Shown one piece after another: positions 51,274 to 59,827 of a stretch of DNA of 64,000 nucleotides. The notes under the pieces are model-generated. The model was not told the origin of the DNA, searched no databases, and saw only the letters and a program-made list of their open reading frames with translations. The DNA lies in the NCBI RefSeq assembly GCF_028747985.1, contig NZ_CP118108.1, positions 2,175,501 to 2,239,500 of the forward strand, given 5' to 3'. The position numbers and the translations under genes are program-made. Origin of the DNA: Paenibacillus urinalis. GTDB lineage: Bacteria; Bacillota; Bacilli; Paenibacillales; Paenibacillaceae. The first letter of the stretch is position 1; each line of letters opens with the position of its first letter.

Positions 51274-51301
51274 TTCCTCTAGTTAGGTGGTGAGGTATTC
51301 A

Positions 51302-52303
51302 ATGCAGGAAATCAAAAGAATCGGACGCAGCGAAGCGGTCGTATTTCGAATGCAGCGTACAAAAAACAAAGTGATGAACGTGCTCTGGGACATTTTTCGT
51401 TATTTGCTCATTATCGGCATTTCCTTTGTCATCCTCTATCCCATCATGATGAAGGTATCTACGGCTTTTAAAGATAAAGTAGATATATATAATCCGACGA
51501 TCTATATGATACCGGTGAACTTTACACTAGATAATATTAAGCTTGCAGCTGAGGTAATGAACTATTTCCCTCTGCTTGGGAGCACGCTGGTTTATGTGGT
51601 CGTAATCATGCTGCTGACGACATTATCCACGGCTCTTGCCGGTTACGGATTTGCCAGATTTGAGTTCCCGGGGAGTAAAATTTTGTTTGGAGCGGTGATT
51701 CTGACCATTCTGGTGCCTTCCAGCACACTAATGGTGCCGATGTATCTTCATTTCAGAAATTTCGACATCATGGGAATCATTACTTTGTTAACGGGTAGGG
51801 AAGGGGTTAATCTCCTCAATACGTACTGGCCATCGATGATTACGGCTGCAACTGCGACCGGACTCAAGGCAGGGCTGTTCATCTATATTTTTCGTCAATT
51901 CTTTAAGGGTCTGCCGAAGGAGATCGAAGAAGCGGCCTTGATTGATGGAGCAGGAGGAATCAAGACCTTTATCCGAATCATGCTGCCAAACGCCATTCCT
52001 CCGATGATCACTGTCATGCTGTTCTCATTTGTATGGACGTACAATGATACCTTCTATCCATCCTTGTTCATGAGCGACAGCAGTCTGATGTCGCTGAAGG
52101 TGGCTTCGCTTCCTTCGCAGGTCAATCTGATTATTCCACAGCTGATGGGATTGTCGGGGACAGACATTAAGGCGGATCCAAACCATGTAGCAATGATTGT
52201 GGATACCGGTATTCTGCTGGCGATTGCCCCACTGATCATTTTATATCTATTCGTACAGCGCTACTTTGTCGAAAGTGTGGAGCGTACGGGTGTAGTTGGT
52301 TAA
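51302..52303 (+). CDS. Carbohydrate ABC transporter permease (MalG type), second pair, 333 aa
   Basis: CUT1 permease with EAA loop EIEEAALIDGAGGIKTFIRI (about residues 208-227) followed by MLPNAIPP. It is longer than usual because of inserts around 155-175 and 275-295. ATG 51302 follows GGTGGTGAGGT; the open frame from GTG 51287 is less likely. It is the last gene of the transport part. A 255-nt regulatory gap with promoter separates it from the beta-mannosidase gene. Confidence 0.92.
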   Translation: MQEIKRIGRSEAVVFRMQRTKNKVMNVLWDIFRYLLIIGISFVILYPIMMKVSTAFKDKVDIYNPTIYMIPVNFTLDNIKLAAEVMNYFPLLGSTLVYVVVIMLLTTLSTALAGYGFARFEFPGSKILFGAVILTILVPSSTLMVPMYLHFRNFDIMGIITLLTGREGVNLLNTYWPSMITAATATGLKAGLFIYIFRQFFKGLPKEIEEAALIDGAGGIKTFIRIMLPNAIPPMITVMLFSFVWTYNDTFYPSLFMSDSSLMSLKVASLPSQVNLIIPQLMGLSGTDIKADPNHVAMIVDTGILLAIAPLIILYLFVQRYFVESVERTGVVG

Positions 52304-52400
52304 GATCGTTAAGCGTCAGAACAACCCACCTATGCCGCTCATGTAATATTTCAGTCGCAACTCTGTATGTTGGCAGCCCCAGCTTATCTGATGTTTTCTT

Positions 52401-52444
52401 TTGTTATCTAAAAAATATCTTGTTAGGATAACAAAACAATTGAA
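52401..52444 (+). promoter_or_regulatory. Promoter and operator candidate of the beta-mannosidase gene
   Basis: TTGTTA (52401-52406), 17-nt spacer and TAGGAT (52424-52429) form a promoter. The same bases lie in an inverted repeat, TTGTTATC (52401-52408) and GATAACAA (52427-52434), with 18 nt between the arms. ATAACAAAACAATTGAA (52428-52444) is the element shared with 37756 and 39133. A repressor bound here would cover both promoter boxes. Confidence 0.6.
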
Positions 52445-52558
52445 GTGTTGTCGATTCCATGAGACAATAGGTTTCAGAAATGGATCTATTTTATAACTCA
52501 TGACGAAGAGTACTATGAAATGGATTCGAATATAACACATTTGGAGGGTTCCTAAACC

Positions 52559-55126
52559 ATGCATGAATCGAAGCTGCTGTTAAATGACTGGACATTTAAA
52601 TCGTGTGAAGGAGAAGAATGGCTGCCAGCCGTCGTTCCGGGATGTGTTCATACGGATCTGCTGCGAAATGGCCAGATTCCTGACCCGTTCTATGGCACAA
52701 ATGAAAAGCTTGTTCAATGGATTGATAAAAAAGATTGGGAATATAAAACGCTGTTTGATATACCGAATGAACTGCTAGAGAAGGAGCATATCGAGCTCGT
52801 GTTCAACGGACTTGATACATATGCGGAAGTGTTTATTAATGATAACCATGTATTGTCCGCAGACAATATGTTCCGCACTTGGGAAGCAGATATTAAGCCT
52901 TACGCCAAATCAGAAGGTAATAAACTGAGAATCGTATTCCGATCTCCGATCAATGAGGATTTGCCGAAGCTTGAAGCACTGGGATATCCACTGCCAGCTT
53001 CTAATGATCAGTCAGAGGTAGGAGAGCTGGGCAATAAGAGGGTTAGTATTTTTGCTAGAAAAGCGCCTTATCACTATGGCTGGGACTGGGGCCCGAGATT
53101 TGTAACGAGCGGCATATGGCGCGAGGTTGAGCTGAGAGCCTGGACGGGTGTACGGGTAGCAGACCTGTACATTCACCAGCACGAAGTGACGAAGGAAGCC
53201 GCTGCTCTGACAGCCATTGTGGAGATCAAGGCAGATCAGCCAGGAGACAGAGTCATTCGCATTGCTACAGAGCAAGGTGAGTGGAGTGAGAAGGTATCGC
53301 TGGTACCTGGACTTCAGAAAGTGGAAATTGCACTGAATATTAACAATCCTAAATTATGGTGGTCCAGAGGTCTTGGGGAAGCTCACTTGTACACGTTTAC
53401 CGCTCAGGTGCTGGATCAGGATGCAGGAACAGCACTAGCTGAAGCTTCTGTCAAAACGGGGCTGCGCAGCATTCGTCTCGTCCGTGATAAGGATGAATAC
53501 GGCAGATCCTTCTATTTTGAGCTCAATGGGATTCCGGTGTTTGCTAAAGGGGCTAACCATATTCCTAACGACAGCTTCGTTACCGAGGTAACCCGTGAGC
53601 GCTACAGACATGAGATTGAATCTGCAGCAGCTTCCAATATGAACATGCTTCGTGTATGGGGCGGCGGTATTTATGAGCAGGACGTATTCTATGAGCTATG
53701 TGATGAATATGGAATCCTGGTATGGCAGGACTTTATGTTTGCCTGCAGTATGTACCCGGGTGATGAAGCATTCCTTACGAGTGTTCGTCATGAAGCGATC
53801 GACAATGTCAAACGTTTACGCAATCATCCAAGTATCGCACTCTGGTGCGGTAATAACGAGATTGACTCGGCTTGGGCGCACTACAATGAAGATGCTGGCT
53901 GGGGCTGGAAAAAGGATTATACGCACGAGCAGCGTGAGAAAATCTGGGCCGATTATGAAGCTGTCTTCCATAAACTGCTTCCAGAAGTATTGTCAGAACT
54001 CGTTCCAGGTACAGATTATTGGCCATCATCACCGATTGTTTCGGTTACCAACGATATTAACCAGCATGCTTCTACGAGCTCAATCGAAGGGGATGTCCAT
54101 TATTGGGGAGTATGGCATAACACGGAGCCTTTCGAGAATTACAATATCAAATTGGGCCGTTTCATGAGCGAATACGGATTCCAATCCTTCCCTGAGCACA
54201 AATCTGTTCTTCGTTATGCAACAGAGTCGGATCTTGAGCTGACTTCCGAAGTGATGCGCGCTCATCAGAAGAATGGGGATGGAAACCGCCTCATTAAAGA
54301 ATATATGGATATGTATATGACGGAGCCGAAGGATTTTCCTTCCTTCCTCTATATGAGCCAGGTGCTCCAAGCGGATGCAATGAAGATGGCCATTGAGGCA
54401 CACCGCAGAAACAGACCATTTGTTATGGGAACTTTATATTGGCAAATGAATGATACATGGCCTGTCGCTTCTTGGGCAGGAATGGACTATTACGGCAACT
54501 GGAAAGCACTGCAATATTACGCTAAACGCAGCTTTGCCGACGAAATGATCTCCATTGACGGAACCAAGGATAACCAAGTTGACTTCTACTTGCTGTCTGA
54601 TCTGCTCCGTCCAATAGAAGGTGAACTGCAAATTCGAGTTGTCGATTTTGACGGTACGATTCATCATACCGAGACACATGCGGTTAGTAATCCGGGGAAT
54701 ACCACGAATCTTGTTCTGTCTCTCTCACTTGCGGAGCTGCTTCAAGGTCATGATCCGGAACGTACAACGGCCGTTGCTGAGCTGTTGGTTAACGGTCAAG
54801 TCGTTGATGTACAGCGTCACTATTTTGCTCCGTTCAAGGATTTGAAGCTGGGCGCTGCCGAAGTGAAGATAACTGAAGTCGAAGGCTCGAGTGGAACTCG
54901 CTTTGTCTTGGAATCCAATATGCTGGCGAAGCAGGTATGGGTGGATAGTGAAGCGGAAGGGGTATTCAGTGATAATTTCTTCGATTTGCTTCCAGGTGAA
55001 GTCAAAGAAATATCGTTTGCTTCCCGTACTTATGGAGATCAAGCGTTTGCAGCGGCATCACCAGGTAAAGTGGTCGTTCGCTCCATGTCAGATTTCATTA
55101 AAGCCACTCATTTATTGAATAAATAA
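52559..55126 (+). CDS. GH2 beta-mannosidase, cytoplasmic, 855 aa
   Basis: Glycoside hydrolase family 2 with the beta-mannosidase start (LNDWTFKSCEGEEWLPAVVP, then GCVHTDLL), sugar-binding jelly roll, Ig-like domain and (beta/alpha)8 barrel. KAPYHYGWDWGPR (near 164) is typical of beta-mannosidases. The acid/base Glu is in WCGNNE (residue 434), and the nucleophile Glu in MSEYGFQ (residue 538). There is no signal peptide, so it removes terminal mannose from imported oligosaccharides in the cytosol. TTGGAGGG precedes the ATG. It has its own promoter and a probable terminator, though the GH9 gene follows at 119 nt. Confidence 0.95.
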   Translation: MHESKLLLNDWTFKSCEGEEWLPAVVPGCVHTDLLRNGQIPDPFYGTNEKLVQWIDKKDWEYKTLFDIPNELLEKEHIELVFNGLDTYAEVFINDNHVLSADNMFRTWEADIKPYAKSEGNKLRIVFRSPINEDLPKLEALGYPLPASNDQSEVGELGNKRVSIFARKAPYHYGWDWGPRFVTSGIWREVELRAWTGVRVADLYIHQHEVTKEAAALTAIVEIKADQPGDRVIRIATEQGEWSEKVSLVPGLQKVEIALNINNPKLWWSRGLGEAHLYTFTAQVLDQDAGTALAEASVKTGLRSIRLVRDKDEYGRSFYFELNGIPVFAKGANHIPNDSFVTEVTRERYRHEIESAAASNMNMLRVWGGGIYEQDVFYELCDEYGILVWQDFMFACSMYPGDEAFLTSVRHEAIDNVKRLRNHPSIALWCGNNEIDSAWAHYNEDAGWGWKKDYTHEQREKIWADYEAVFHKLLPEVLSELVPGTDYWPSSPIVSVTNDINQHASTSSIEGDVHYWGVWHNTEPFENYNIKLGRFMSEYGFQSFPEHKSVLRYATESDLELTSEVMRAHQKNGDGNRLIKEYMDMYMTEPKDFPSFLYMSQVLQADAMKMAIEAHRRNRPFVMGTLYWQMNDTWPVASWAGMDYYGNWKALQYYAKRSFADEMISIDGTKDNQVDFYLLSDLLRPIEGELQIRVVDFDGTIHHTETHAVSNPGNTTNLVLSLSLAELLQGHDPERTTAVAELLVNGQVVDVQRHYFAPFKDLKLGAAEVKITEVEGSSGTRFVLESNMLAKQVWVDSEAEGVFSDNFFDLLPGEVKEISFASRTYGDQAFAAASPGKVVVRSMSDFIKATHLLNK

Positions 55127-55163
55127 GGTACAGATAATTTAATTGCAGTCCATTTGTTATTAA

Positions 55164-55215
55164 TGAAGGCCATTCCTAAAGACATGTAAGTATCATGCAT
55201 AGGGATGGCTTCTTC
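55164..55215 (+). terminator. Terminator-like hairpin between GH2 and GH9 genes
   Basis: GAAGGCCATTCCT pairs with AGGGATGGCTTC across an imperfect stem; only a short TTCT tail follows. TTGTTAT (55154-55160) lies just before it. Confidence 0.5.
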
Positions 55216-55244
55216 TATCGAATAAAAGATCAGGAGGGCGAAAA

Positions 55245-56870
55245 GTGCGTAATTCGAATCGTAAAATTCTTGTTAATCAGATCGGCTACCCCTTGAGGGG
55301 GAACAAGCTCGTTATACTGAGAGGAAGCAGCGCTGTATTTCACATTCGGGATACAGTGACTTCAGAGATTGTTTACTCTGCTCATGCACAGGATGGAGTG
55401 GAGGATCTGTGCTCGGGTGATCATTTATTTCAAGGTGATTTTTCATCATTTGAAGAGCCTGGACAATACAGGATTGAAGATGAGGAAGGGAATAAATCTG
55501 CTCCATTTATGATATCCGAACAGCCTTATAATGAGGTTCATGCCGGACTATTGAAGGCCTTCTATTATTTGCGCTGTGGTGAAGACTTGGACGAAGAGTA
55601 TGCGGGAGTGTGGAAGCATAAGGCATGTCATACTTCTCCGGGCTATGTTCATACGAATCCAGATCAGCGGCTTGACGGCAATGGAGGCTGGCACGATGCA
55701 GGCGATTACGGGAAATATGTTGTAGCAGGAGCAAAAGCGCTGGCCGATCTGATGCTTAGCTGGGAATTGTATCCGGAAGCCTTTGATTATTCCATTCCTC
55801 TGCCCGAATCGAATGACATACTGCCTGATGTGCTGCATGAATGCAGGGTAGAGCTGGACTTCTTGCTTAAGATGCAGGATACGGTCACCGGCGGGTCCTA
55901 TCACAAGCTCACAACCAAGCAATTTCCCGGGCTTGATGTCATGCCGGAGGAGGACGAGGACGATCTTGTATTTGCCCCCATTTCTGCGACGGCAACAGCG
56001 GCCAGCTGTGCAGTGATGGCTGCAGCTGCAAGAATATACGATACCTATGATCCAGAGTTTGCTGGCAGATGTCTCACATCAGCCAAACGTTCCTGGACTT
56101 GGCTTGAGGCACATCCGGATGAGCCAGGATTTAAAAACCCCCCGGATATTTACACGGGTGAATATGGGGATGGGTGTGATCTCGATGAGCGGTATTGGGC
56201 TGCGACCGAGCTGTATTTTTCCACCGGTGAATCGGTATACCATGATGCGGTCAAAGGGTACGTGCAGGGGGATTTCCCTAAATGTGAATTGGGCTGGGCG
56301 GATATGGGCGGATATGGAACCGTTCGATATTTGCTGGCAGATGAGCAAGAGAAAGATACTGCCCTATACACTGACCTCAAGGGCCATCTCATGAATGAAG
56401 CAGATCGCTTGCTGGAGATCGCGAAGCAAGATGGCTATGGTATCTCCCTTATGGAAGACGATTATATCTGGGGGAGTAATATGGTTGTCATGAACAGAGC
56501 GATGCTACTTCTCTTGTCTCATAAATTATGTGGAAATGTGGAGTACGAACAGGCTGCACTTGGTCATGTTCATTATATATTAGGACTTAACGTACTTGAT
56601 CTGTCTTATGTAACAGGGTTTGGAGAGCGTTCCGTTATGCATCCTCATCATCGGCCATCCGTAGGTGATGGTGTAGATGCACCAGTACCAGGCATGCTGG
56701 CTGGTGGACCAAACAAACATTTAAACGATGAATGCATGAGAGCTCATCTTCAAGGCAAGCCTGCTGCTGCTTGCTATATCGACGATGAGGATAGTTATGC
56801 GGGGAACGAAATCACGATTTACTGGAACTCACCAGCTGTATTTGTCTTCTCACATTGGAATTACGCTTAA
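55245..56870 (+). CDS. GH9 glycoside hydrolase without signal peptide, 541 aa
   Basis: An N-terminal Ig-like CelD_N domain (residues about 6-92, LVNQIGYPLRGNKLVIL) is followed by the GH9 (alpha/alpha)6 barrel. GGWHDAGDYGKY (about 146-157) carries the two catalytic-base Asp, HPHHRPS (about 464-470) is the substrate loop, and DSYAGNEITIYWNSPA (about 516-531) holds the acid Glu. Most GH9 enzymes are secreted endoglucanases. Here the CelD_N domain begins directly after GTG 55245 (AGGAGGG upstream) with no signal peptide, so a cytosolic exo-acting beta-glucosidase or beta-glucosaminidase role is more likely. With GH2 beside it, breakdown of imported glucomannan oligosaccharides is suggested. Confidence 0.92.
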   Translation: MRNSNRKILVNQIGYPLRGNKLVILRGSSAVFHIRDTVTSEIVYSAHAQDGVEDLCSGDHLFQGDFSSFEEPGQYRIEDEEGNKSAPFMISEQPYNEVHAGLLKAFYYLRCGEDLDEEYAGVWKHKACHTSPGYVHTNPDQRLDGNGGWHDAGDYGKYVVAGAKALADLMLSWELYPEAFDYSIPLPESNDILPDVLHECRVELDFLLKMQDTVTGGSYHKLTTKQFPGLDVMPEEDEDDLVFAPISATATAASCAVMAAAARIYDTYDPEFAGRCLTSAKRSWTWLEAHPDEPGFKNPPDIYTGEYGDGCDLDERYWAATELYFSTGESVYHDAVKGYVQGDFPKCELGWADMGGYGTVRYLLADEQEKDTALYTDLKGHLMNEADRLLEIAKQDGYGISLMEDDYIWGSNMVVMNRAMLLLLSHKLCGNVEYEQAALGHVHYILGLNVLDLSYVTGFGERSVMHPHHRPSVGDGVDAPVPGMLAGGPNKHLNDECMRAHLQGKPAAACYIDDEDSYAGNEITIYWNSPAVFVFSHWNYA

Positions 56871-56957
56871 GTTCATTTCTAATGGATTGAAGCAGGGTTT
56901 AGTCTGTTTTCAGCGAAAATATGGAGTTGGAAACAGACAAAGGAGCGTGCTGACGAT

Positions 56958-57413
56958 ATGAATGAACAATTACAGCTGTTATTGGATCTGCCAAAGCGTC
57001 AGATTATATTGAGTTTACAGCCTGAGCCTTATCAGCAAATCAAAGAAGGTAAGAAAACCATTGAATTTCGCCGGAGGTTTATCAAAGAGCCAGCAGCGGC
57101 ATTTGTATATGTGTCCTCTCCTATAAAACAAATCAAAGCTTTTATTGAATTTGGAATGCCGATTCAAGAGGATATCGAGACACTCGTATCCATTGCAGAA
57201 GAACATGAGCGAGGGTCAGGGGTGGAGCTTCGTGCATATTTCAGCGGCGTGTCTTATGGATATGCCATTCCCATCCTGTCATGCACCGAATTTGCACCCA
57301 TATCGCTCGAGCTGCTTAAGGGCGGCTATGCGTTTAATCCTCCTCAATCCTATATGAATCTGTCCGTTAATCCACGACTTGAACAGGCCTTATTGAAGAA
57401 AATCATGACTTAA
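56958..57413 (+). CDS. ASCH/PUA-like domain protein, 151 aa
   Basis: ILSLQPEPYQQIKEGKKTIE followed by FRRRF (about residues 17-41) is the typical ASCH start, where the Lys-Glu-Arg groove is thought to bind RNA or nucleotides. The remaining residues make a beta barrel and helices, ending in YMNLSVNPRLEQALLKKI. AAAGGAGCG precedes the ATG. Hairpins lie on both sides. Its position between GH9 and GH26 genes is odd for an ASCH protein. Bacterial ASCH proteins include RNA-binding and amidohydrolase (YqfB-type) members; this one cannot be placed more exactly. Confidence 0.82.
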   Translation: MNEQLQLLLDLPKRQIILSLQPEPYQQIKEGKKTIEFRRRFIKEPAAAFVYVSSPIKQIKAFIEFGMPIQEDIETLVSIAEEHERGSGVELRAYFSGVSYGYAIPILSCTEFAPISLELLKGGYAFNPPQSYMNLSVNPRLEQALLKKIMT

Positions 57414-57415
57414 TC

Positions 57416-57440
57416 AAGGAGTCCATTACTCGGACTCCTT
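57416..57440 (+). terminator. Hairpin after the ASCH gene
   Basis: AAGGAGTCC-ATTACTC-GGACTCCTT is a perfect 9-bp stem, but no T-run follows, so it may work as a processing or pausing structure. Confidence 0.5.
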
Positions 57441-57481
57441 ACCGGCCACATCTCTATAAGGAGGTGATCAGCGTAACGAAA

Positions 57482-57496
57482 ATGTAAACGCTTAAG
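57482..57496. promoter_or_regulatory. Weak cre-like site upstream of the mannanase gene
   Basis: ATGTAAACGCTTAAG follows the CcpA consensus in its first 13 bases and fails in the last two. TTGTTATG (57518-57525), as in the LacI upstream region, lies 22 nt further on. Confidence 0.35.
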
Positions 57497-57563
57497 TTGC
57501 TTAATGGATAGGATTGATTGTTATGTGACAGAAAGCATCACCATTTGGAAGGAGGATCAAGCA

Positions 57564-58991
57564 ATGCGTGGTAAGAATAGCTGGGCAGTATTTCTTTGTA
57601 TTTTGCTGATTAGCAGTATGATACCTTCTAATATGAAGAAAATGGAGGCGGCTCCCATTATATTTGAAGCGGAGAATGGAGTATTAACAGGTGTTGATGT
57701 AATGACGCAATTTCAAGGCTATTCCGGTACCGGGTATGTAGGGGGATTTGATGCGCAGAACGATAAGCTGAGTATACAAGTGAGTGTACCGTATACAGGT
57801 CTTTACAATCTAGGTATTGGTTATCAGGCACCACACGGAACGAAGAATACGAGTCTTGTCTTGGGAGGAATATCACAAGGCGAGATCACACTTCATGAAA
57901 CAACGAATTTCGGTGAAGTGGATGCAGGTAAAATTATGTTGCAGGCAGGTACAACAGAGATCAGCTTCATTAGTAATTGGGGCTGGTATTATATCGACTA
58001 TGTGCGGCTGGAGAGAGCTCCGGATCCTCCTCCGCATCAAATCAATGCAGCACTTGTTAATCCAGATGCCAGCAGTGAGGCTGAATCGCTCTATAATTAT
58101 TTGAAATCAGAGTATGGACAGCATATTCTGTCAGGACAGCAAACGCTGGCCGACGCGAATTGGATCCATAGCACACTTGGCAAGAAGCCGGCTGTACTAG
58201 GTCTTGATCTGATGGATTATTCACCTTCCAGAACAGAGCGGGGAACGGTATCCTCGGATATTGAGCATGCGATCGAGTGGGATGCCGGTGGCGGTATCGT
58301 AACCTTTGCGTGGCATTGGAATGCGCCAAAAGATCTGATCGATCAACCTGGAAAGGAGTGGTGGAGAGGCTTCTATACGGAAGCAACTACTTTTGATATT
58401 GAATATGCCATGTCACACCCAGATTCCCAGGATTACCAGCTGCTCATTCGTGATATGGATGCGATTGCTGTACAGCTCAAAAGACTGCAGCAGGAAAATA
58501 TACCGGTACTGTGGAGACCGCTGCATGAGGCGGAAGGAGGATGGTTCTGGTGGGGCGCCAAGGGTCCGGAGCCTGCCAAAGAGCTGTACCGGCTGATGTA
58601 TGACCGATTCACGAATTTCCATGGGCTCGATAATCTGATATGGGTATGGAATTCGGAGAATGCGGCCTGGTATCCAGGAGATCAATATGTAGATATCATC
58701 AGTGTTGACAGCTATCCAGGTGCTGGAAATTATGGACCGGTAAGCAGCCGTTATGAGAATCTGAAGACACTGGTGAACGATCAGAAGATCATTGCATTGA
58801 CTGAGAATGGGCCTATTCCCGATCCGGATCTGCTGCAGGCCTATCATGCGGATTGGAGCTGGTTCGTGACTTGGTCTGGAGAGTTCATACGAGATGGTAT
58901 TCAGAATAGTACACAGCATTTGACAAAGGTGTATAACAGTCCATATGTAATCACACTGGATGAACTGCCAGATTGGAAAAATGATTACTAG
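57564..58991 (+). CDS. Secreted CBM35-GH26 endo-beta-mannanase, 475 aa
   Basis: Signal peptide (about residues 1-32, cut near MEAAP), then a CBM35-type beta sandwich (about 33-155: FEAENGVLTGVDV, FISNWGWYYIDYVRLE) and a GH26 barrel (from about 165). The acid/base Glu is in WRPLHEAEG (residue 322) and the nucleophile in ALTENGP (residue 414); WFWWG in between is typical of mannanases. It cuts mannan or glucomannan outside the cell and so supplies substrate to the transporters. ATG 57564 has GGAGG at the right distance. The open frame from 57504 lacks a ribosome site. It is separate from the GH9 gene by the ASCH gene and carries its own upstream region. Confidence 0.94.
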   Translation: MRGKNSWAVFLCILLISSMIPSNMKKMEAAPIIFEAENGVLTGVDVMTQFQGYSGTGYVGGFDAQNDKLSIQVSVPYTGLYNLGIGYQAPHGTKNTSLVLGGISQGEITLHETTNFGEVDAGKIMLQAGTTEISFISNWGWYYIDYVRLERAPDPPPHQINAALVNPDASSEAESLYNYLKSEYGQHILSGQQTLADANWIHSTLGKKPAVLGLDLMDYSPSRTERGTVSSDIEHAIEWDAGGGIVTFAWHWNAPKDLIDQPGKEWWRGFYTEATTFDIEYAMSHPDSQDYQLLIRDMDAIAVQLKRLQQENIPVLWRPLHEAEGGWFWWGAKGPEPAKELYRLMYDRFTNFHGLDNLIWVWNSENAAWYPGDQYVDIISVDSYPGAGNYGPVSSRYENLKTLVNDQKIIALTENGPIPDPDLLQAYHADWSWFVTWSGEFIRDGIQNSTQHLTKVYNSPYVITLDELPDWKNDY

Positions 58992-59175
58992 TTCGGCTCA
59001 AACAGCGAGAAAAATCACAAAACCATGGATAAAAAGTGTATTTTCGTTACAAAATGATGAACTTTACCGTTTCTATCCTGGCCGTAATTATGGTAACCTT
59101 AGGTATAGGATTTTTGTAAGCCCTCTCATTATTTTTGGCAAACGGTTTCATTTCAAAGTAGAGGAGATGCGATAT

Positions 59176-59697
59176 ATGCCTAAGACACCCTTATTTATCG
59201 TGACAGGCGCAAGCTGTGTGGGGAAATCATCGGTTGTTCCTTATCTTCGAGGTTTACTTCCTGAGTTTGTAGTTCTTGACCTGCATCCGGATGAGAGCTT
59301 GGATTCTTCTATCTCATTAGGACCTGTGCTGCAAATGGCTCATCAAATTTCAATGAGTGATCGTGGCACGGTGCTTGTTGGCACCCTGACCCCGGAAGAT
59401 GTTATTGAGAGTGGATACAGAGAACTGTTCAGCCAGGTTTATTTTATGAATCTGCATTGCAGTGATGAAGTGAGAGACCATAGACTTAGGGATCGTGGAG
59501 CGACGCCGGAGATAATATGGAGCAACACGAGACTCGCACATCGGCTGCTCGACAGTGACAATTTCTCGTTCAGTCCTCCCATATCAACAATAGACATTAC
59601 CGCTTACTCTCCCGAAGAAGCTGGCAAGCTGATTCGCAAGTGGGTAAGAAATTACTGGAGCTCACGTTATCCGTTAGAAATTCGCGCATACACTTAA
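59176..59697 (+). CDS. P-loop nucleoside/shikimate kinase-like protein, 173 aa
   Basis: Walker A GASCVGKSS (about residues 11-19) close to the N-terminus, then a lid-like region with DHRLRDRGATPEIIWSN. Length and layout match small AAA_33-type nucleoside kinases; no Walker-B box stands out. The start ATG 59176 has GAGGAG 9 nt upstream. The frame is open from 58960, inside the mannanase gene, but the first 70 residues of that frame are not protein-like. The substrate is unknown; it is followed by a strong terminator. Confidence 0.8.
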   Translation: MPKTPLFIVTGASCVGKSSVVPYLRGLLPEFVVLDLHPDESLDSSISLGPVLQMAHQISMSDRGTVLVGTLTPEDVIESGYRELFSQVYFMNLHCSDEVRDHRLRDRGATPEIIWSNTRLAHRLLDSDNFSFSPPISTIDITAYSPEEAGKLIRKWVRNYWSSRYPLEIRAYT

Positions 59698-59707
59698 TAA
59701 AGAGAAG

Positions 59708-59741
59708 CAAACGGTAGCGATTCGCTATCGTTTGTTTTTTT
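59708..59741 (+). terminator. Rho-independent terminator after the P-loop gene
   Basis: CAAACGGTAGCG-ATT-CGCTATCGTTTG, a 12-bp stem with one G-T pair, followed by seven T. Confidence 0.92.
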
Positions 59742-59827
59742 AGTATAGCAACCCTATTAAAAAAGGCATATAATCTATAATAATGACAGCTTCTGTACAG
59801 CTTTAAATTCTGATTGTGAGGTTGATT

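Noticed and set aside
53652..54167. 171-codon plus-strand frame inside the beta-mannosidase gene
   Set aside because: The GH2 protein covers this stretch with both catalytic motifs intact, and the alternative product is not protein-like.
58960..59175. N-terminal extension of the P-loop protein upstream of ATG 59176
   Set aside because: It overlaps the mannanase gene end, has no ribosome site, and the translated residues show no domain character; the P-loop start fits ATG 59176.
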